In this document: piece after piece, positions 59,226 to 64,000 of the stretch | How positions within the stretch are numbered: the stretch's first letter is position 1 | How the letters are laid out: each line of letters opens with the position of its first letter | Assembly (NCBI GenBank): GCA_001051155.2 | Contig: JYIP02000005.1 | Coordinates: forward strand, 3,162,001-3,226,000 | From: Chrysoporthe austroafricana | Lineage: Eukaryota; Ascomycota; Sordariomycetes; Diaporthales; Cryphonectriaceae | Direction of reading: 5' to 3' | DNA length: 64,000 nt | The notes under the pieces: generated by a model | What the model was told of the DNA's origin: nothing | Databases searched by the model: none | What the model saw: the letters and a program-made list of their open reading frames with translations, nothing else | Translations under genes and position numbers: made by a program

Positions 59226-60110
59226 ACACTATCTGCATACTAGGACCAGAGTGCATGTCAACCCTGGCTACCCCCCTTCATCTCGGCACACTATCAATAG
59301 GGCTGGGGCTGAGAGCCGCGTGAAGTGTCGCGTGCGCATAATGGCGTCCCGGACCCGGCAACCAGAAATTGTTGATGCCTGTGCTGCTTTTCGCTTTGGC
59401 CTTAGTAGTTCCTTACTCAGATCCGTCAAACCTTGCTGCTGTTCCCGGTGGTCAATGCCCAGGGGAGGTGGCTGACGAGTCCGCATCGCCCAGCCGTAGC
59501 GTGGTAGCGAGCTAGCTCTCCCCGTCTAGGCCGCCTCAGATCTCTCCCGCCCTCTGGCCTATGGCAAATCTCGGCACAGGGGAAGAGCTGTGATGCCGGG
59601 GACCCCTCCGCGGGTCTGTCACACAGCCGGCGCTTACACGATTCCGGTTTTGGATTGCACGACCTGTGTCAACCTCTTGCAGCGTGTGGGAGGTGGACGA
59701 CGGTGAGGAGATGTATGCACGACATCTGAGTCGAGCACACGAGGTCTGGACACGGCTGGGAACGCGGAGCACACCTGGACTCAGTCAGCGACAGGGGCCG
59801 CTTGGGTTGCGCTGTGGCTCCCCGTACTCCGTGCATGCAGGTGGGCGCCACTCGAACGATCCACAGGGGGCAGCGTACCATCGCAGGTGGTGGTGAGAGG
59901 ACGGGATGCTTGATGGACATCCCCTCGCATGCTCTTGCCTCACTCCACCTTTCGGCCGCGATGGCGATGATGTCTGGGTCCGAGACAGTACATCTCACAG
60001 GGCCGACGTAGTCTTGCCTCTGCAGAGCCTGTCAGAGACGTGCCGCTTCCTGGGCGTGGGCGTGCTGGGTTGCATCCAGCGTCAGCCCTCGGCCGTGGGA
60101 CATAGTAACA

Positions 60111-60137
60111 GGACGTGCAGGACGTGCAGGACGTACA
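60111..60137. repeat. 9-base tandem repeat (GGACGTGCA)
   Basis: Three consecutive copies, the last with one change (GGACGTACA). Confidence 0.85.
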
Positions 60138-63100
60138 GTACATGCCATTCGAGACACCCCTCTCACCGGCAGCCCGCTGCACCTTGGGCCGGTGCCACTG
60201 TCTAAGGAAGAACGCGGGATCGGCCCCACTCGGGGACCGAATCGTGTCTCTTCGCGGTGCGCAGTCCGTCGACGTGATCGGTGAGGTAGACGGTGTGATC
60301 TTGGTGCCTTGCATACCGTTTTCCCATTGGACAGCCAAGGTGCTGATTCGAGCAAGTCGCCAACTGATTAGGAAGCGATGGCGAGGCGGCGTCCTCTCCT
60401 CTGCTCTTCCTCCAAATTTCATTTCGCGTACTCCAGCGAATCACCGTCGCCATTCGGACTCGATGACTTCACTTCTCCCCGCGTTGCATCGACGTCGCAC
60501 CAGGCGTCCTCCACACATGGATGCGATGGAGCCTAAAGCGAGGCACTCATAAACACCGCGTGGGGCTTCGCGGTTGCTCTTCTCCATCGTTGCTACTATG
60601 GCACAGCCAGTCACCAGAACTTGATGCCGGTGATTGGCGAAGTCCAAGGGCAAGGCGTAATTACTGCGTACATCATACTACATAGTAATTGACCCCTCAG
60701 CCGGCTCAGCTCGTCCGGACGGTGGACTTGGCGCCGTGGCCAAGCAGTACCACCTTCCAGAAGACGCCTCGCAGACGTTGGGGCGATCCGTAGCCTCGGG
60801 ACTGCTTACTTGGGTCAGCTTATCGCTGCCTCTCGCATCCTCCCGCCACTGAGCCGGTGCTCCTTCGGCCGCTCGTGAGCCGTGTTTCTCGCTGACGTTT
60901 CGACCGACTGCCGGTCGCCAACACAGTAGGAGCCTATTCTTGTGTGTGTGGGGGGGGGGAGTTGAAAAGGCGTTCTGTCGGCTTTGGCGGCTGGTAGCCT
61001 CCCTGAAGCTCTCGAGATCGCGACAGCGGCACACCTCGTGAGCCGTCTTGCAGCCCGCCTGCGACCAGAGCTGGCTCAAGATTCAGGTATGCCATCGCTT
61101 GGGTGACAGCGGGCTTGGCCTACGGCTCCACAGAAGCACCGCAGATGCGTCCCGAAGGGGAAAGTCGACAAACGGACGACGCAGCCGCTCCCTGGCACCG
61201 AGCTTGACCTCACCGCGCCCACTGGGCTTTTCGTCGCCGGCGCCGGCGCGCTTGTCGACGAGATGGGGCAGAACATCGCACCGACAGTGTGTGTCCACCC
61301 ACGACGGTTCCCGACGACACAGCGATCGACGTCGTGGTGATGCCTCTGCCTCCTCGGGCGCAGATCCGCTACGACCTGACTGGCTGTTGCGTTCCCCGAC
61401 GGGGAGCACGGGGTCAATTTTTGACCAAGAATTTTCCCTTTCGCTGCAGGAAACTTGTGCCAATAGTGCACTTGATACCGCGGCCACAGTCCACGCCATG
61501 CGCAATCTGTCACGGGAAAGGGGGGTGGGCTGACGATATTGCAGAACGAGCCGCGTCACTGTCGAATAGTCGTCAATGCCTTCGGGCGGGCGTGCAAGCA
61601 GGGACGAACACCTCTTGGGCCGCGACGGTGGCTGCCCATGCCGGCAGCAGTCGCTAGGGCGTTGCTACCGTGGTACGGAACGTCTGCGTGCCGCCCTCTC
61701 TCGCGATGTGTAACACAACCTCTGGCAGCGGTACCGAATTCTGTCTGCGCCAGGGCACTCGATCCCGTGTCTGCAGGCCACCCTCGTGTTAGCCCTTGCC
61801 CGCGAGCCGTCTCCCTGCAGATCCTGTGCGTCTTGTTGAGGACGGCACAGGATAGTCTTGCGCTGACAGGCCTGACCAGTGCATGGGACTCTGCGCCGTC
61901 AACATCTGGGATGTTGGGACGGGCGGAAGAAGTCCGCTGGCGAGCGCAATCTCGCACAGCCTCATTTCGATAGTGGGAGAGACGCCCGCCCCCGGGGGGT
62001 GACGACGATCGTGACGGGATCACCAAGGATGATGGCATCTCCTCGTTTGAAGCCCGATCCTAAGCAGCATGGAGGCACGCTGTCCGCTCGTAGCGGCGGC
62101 GGAGGGTTGCTTGCCATGGCGCCGGGAACGATGCGCCAGAGACAAACCTCGAGTGAACCCCGGCCTGCCATCTCAAGTGACACCCGCCCCGCTGGGAGAG
62201 ATCTGAGACAGACTGTCAGGCCGGCGGATGGTTGCAGTGGCCCTCGAGAACAGGCCCTGTCGGTTGGCCAGCCACCACAACCACCAAAATTGAGTCTCGA
62301 TCTCCTGTCGCATCCACCCGCGCCCCGGCCCCCGGGGTGGAGCGCCTGTGCTCGACGCTTCCTCCTCGACGGAGACCCGCCCCTGGGGTGGAGCCCACGC
62401 TCTCAAGGACCTGACCACCCATCCACCCAACCCGTGCCACCCACCGAATAATTGGATCGCTCGATGTCCCCCGCAAGCCGTGCCGCGTGACCTAGCTGAG
62501 TCGGGCTAGGTGTTCCGAGCACGATGCAGGGACCAGGGGTGGGGTCCTGTGTAGTCACGATGAAGGGCCCTAGGGTAGAGCCTTGTCACGACGGATGCCA
62601 ATTTGCGATGGCCGGAGGCGTCGCCAGTGTGCCACCCGCGCGACGTGCAGCTACCGCACTGAAGAATACAGAGCCGGTTTCAAGACTGTGTCGCCTGCCC
62701 GGGTTCGGCACAGCGGCGCCGTCGAGGAGGGCATACTTACGCCACACCGTCCTGTCCGCGGGCGCGGCGACCCGACGCAAGGTGCTATACTCAGCAGTAT
62801 ACTCAGTAGTATCGGCCCATACCTGCCAGCGAGTGGCCAGCGAGTGGCCAGCTCGGATCGGCGGGCGGCCGACAGCCTCGCCGGCCGACACCCACGTTCC
62901 CGTTCGCAATAATGCAAACCATGCACAGGGGAGGCAATCCTTCGCACATCACGCTCGTGGCCTGCGTGTCTCTCGCGTGGGGACGGGGTCATCAAAGACG
63001 TCGGATCGGCCGAGATGGAAGCACAGGGGCAGTCCAGCAGCTGCCTGCGCAGCTCGCCGGATCGAGATGGCCACGGCATCACGATCGGCTCTCAGCGGCG

Positions 63101-64000
63101 CCTTGGCCGGCTCCTCGCCATGGCAAGAACAAGGGCGCGGAACCACCGCCGTCCTGTGCTTCCACGGCCGTATGCGCTCTTCCACACCGGCCCAAGCACG
63201 TCCATGTTCTATTGAGTTCTGGTGTGAGCAGATGAGCCAGCTATGTTTCCGGGATCTTTCAGCCCTGACTTCAGTAAACTCCCCGGTCTGAAACCCTCAA
63301 TTCCGCTGAACCGAGCTCCACCCTTAGAACTTCGAGGAACTCCCCCCCCCCGGTGCCCAGGTTCTCTTTCGTCAGTTGGGTTGCATGCCCCAGCAATGTT
63401 TCGACGATCATTGCCTCGCACTAGCTGCTGCGCTGCCTTCACACCATCCAGGACGAGGTTAGCAGCGCAATGCAGGAGTGCAGATCTGGACACAAGCAGG
63501 ATGAGGCTCGACCTGGCCTCTGGCAAGCACCATGCCCCCCTTCCCCCCTCGTGCATGTACGATGTCGGGTGTCGGGACCTAGAGCATCATGTGGTGGTGT
63601 CGACTGTGCCTCGCGCTATGCTCGAGAGCCCACACGGCTGCAGGACCTCTGACAGGACGACATGTCGACTACAGAACTCAGCGCGGCGCATGCAATCGAC
63701 GGCGGACCCATGTCCAGCAGGATCCAGACGTGGAGTAGGCCCTCGTGGGGGTTTGGTCGTCTCATATGTGAAACATCGTCCAAGAGCGTTGATGAGTAAC
63801 GGCCCACCCATGCCGGGACTTTTTTGCTTTCTGTCAGCAGACAATTACAATATCCGGAACGCAGCAAGGACAGCGCGGCCAGTCCCCGGCGGGGACAGCC
63901 CTGCCTCTCTGCTGGAGGGTAATATCGCACCAAGCCCGGGGCCACCCGGCGAACCGGACCGTCGCCATCGAGTGTGCCTCCACCATCTGACGTTCTCCAG

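Larger units (their letters stand above)
55653..64000. other. 8.3 kb right-hand region without supported genes
   Basis: Only medium-length frames, often overlapping on opposite strands, and none with a recognisable domain. Coding-looking but unassignable stretches lie on the minus strand at 57607-58160 and 61083-61500. Simple structures include a GGGCATGGGC-like repeat (56437-56490), G runs (56722-56748), a CT run (59198-59225) and GGACGTGCA repeats (60111-60137). The window ends without an obvious partial gene. Confidence 0.45.

Noticed and set aside
62524..63291. 255-codon plus-strand frame near the right end
   Set aside because: No motif, and open frames also occur on the opposite strand; typical GC-rich noise.
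1..64000. CRISPR arrays, tRNA or rRNA genes, bacterial-type operons
   Set aside because: No regularly spaced identical repeats with unique spacers, no B-box-like GGTTCGAATCC on either strand, and spliced eukaryotic genes throughout.

Overview
This window looks like nuclear DNA from a filamentous ascomycete (Pezizomycotina, most likely Sordariomycetes). Coding exons are GC-rich and interrupted by short GT-AG introns of roughly 50-300 bases with CTNAC/CTGAC-like branch points. The proteins include a fungal-type Zn(II)2Cys6-like factor, a Frizzled/Smoothened-like fungal receptor, a CRT10 homologue and fungal Cdc14. There are no operons, ribosome binding sites, CRISPR arrays or recognisable rRNA/tRNA genes. 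Gene density is low: eleven intact genes (one of them a short, less certain membrane protein) and one decayed gene in 64 kb.

Layout: a membrane-anchored histidine acid phosphatase (1776-3824, +) is followed by a decayed DUF427 gene (about 4533-4935, +). Pcc1 of the EKC/KEOPS complex (5362-6057, -) and the Cdc14 phosphatase (7676-9939, +) are divergent and share a 1.6 kb spacer with a CTG/CTA triplet tract. After a sparse stretch with a small putative membrane protein (11933-12184, -) come two convergent genes: a SWIM-zinc-finger protein (15652-17280, +) and a protein-kinase-like protein with altered catalytic motifs (18377-20212, -). The space between them holds an old 15-base minisatellite. 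A gene-poor 9.7 kb then leads to a Zn2Cys6-like regulator (29885-33136, +) and a TauD/TfdA-type Fe(II)/2-oxoglutarate oxygenase (38247-39659, +). Another gene-poor 7 kb precedes three minus-strand genes: CRT10-like WD-type protein (46718-49319), a GH5 glycoside hydrolase (50594-51988) and a seven-helix receptor (53891-55652). The last 8.3 kb contain nothing I can support as a gene.

The genes do not form an obvious pathway or biosynthetic cluster. Several are core housekeeping or cell-cycle genes (Pcc1, Cdc14, CRT10); others are environmental or secretory functions typical of fungi (phosphatase, GH5, receptor, oxygenase). I rebuilt all exon structures by hand from splice motifs, reading phase and family resemblance. 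I found no clear new multi-gene system. The points most worth a second look are an intron that splits the zinc cluster but is itself in frame and stop-free, the frameshifted DUF427 relic, the degenerate AGTCC minisatellite, the altered kinase motifs, and the clustered CDK consensus sites in the Cdc14 tail.
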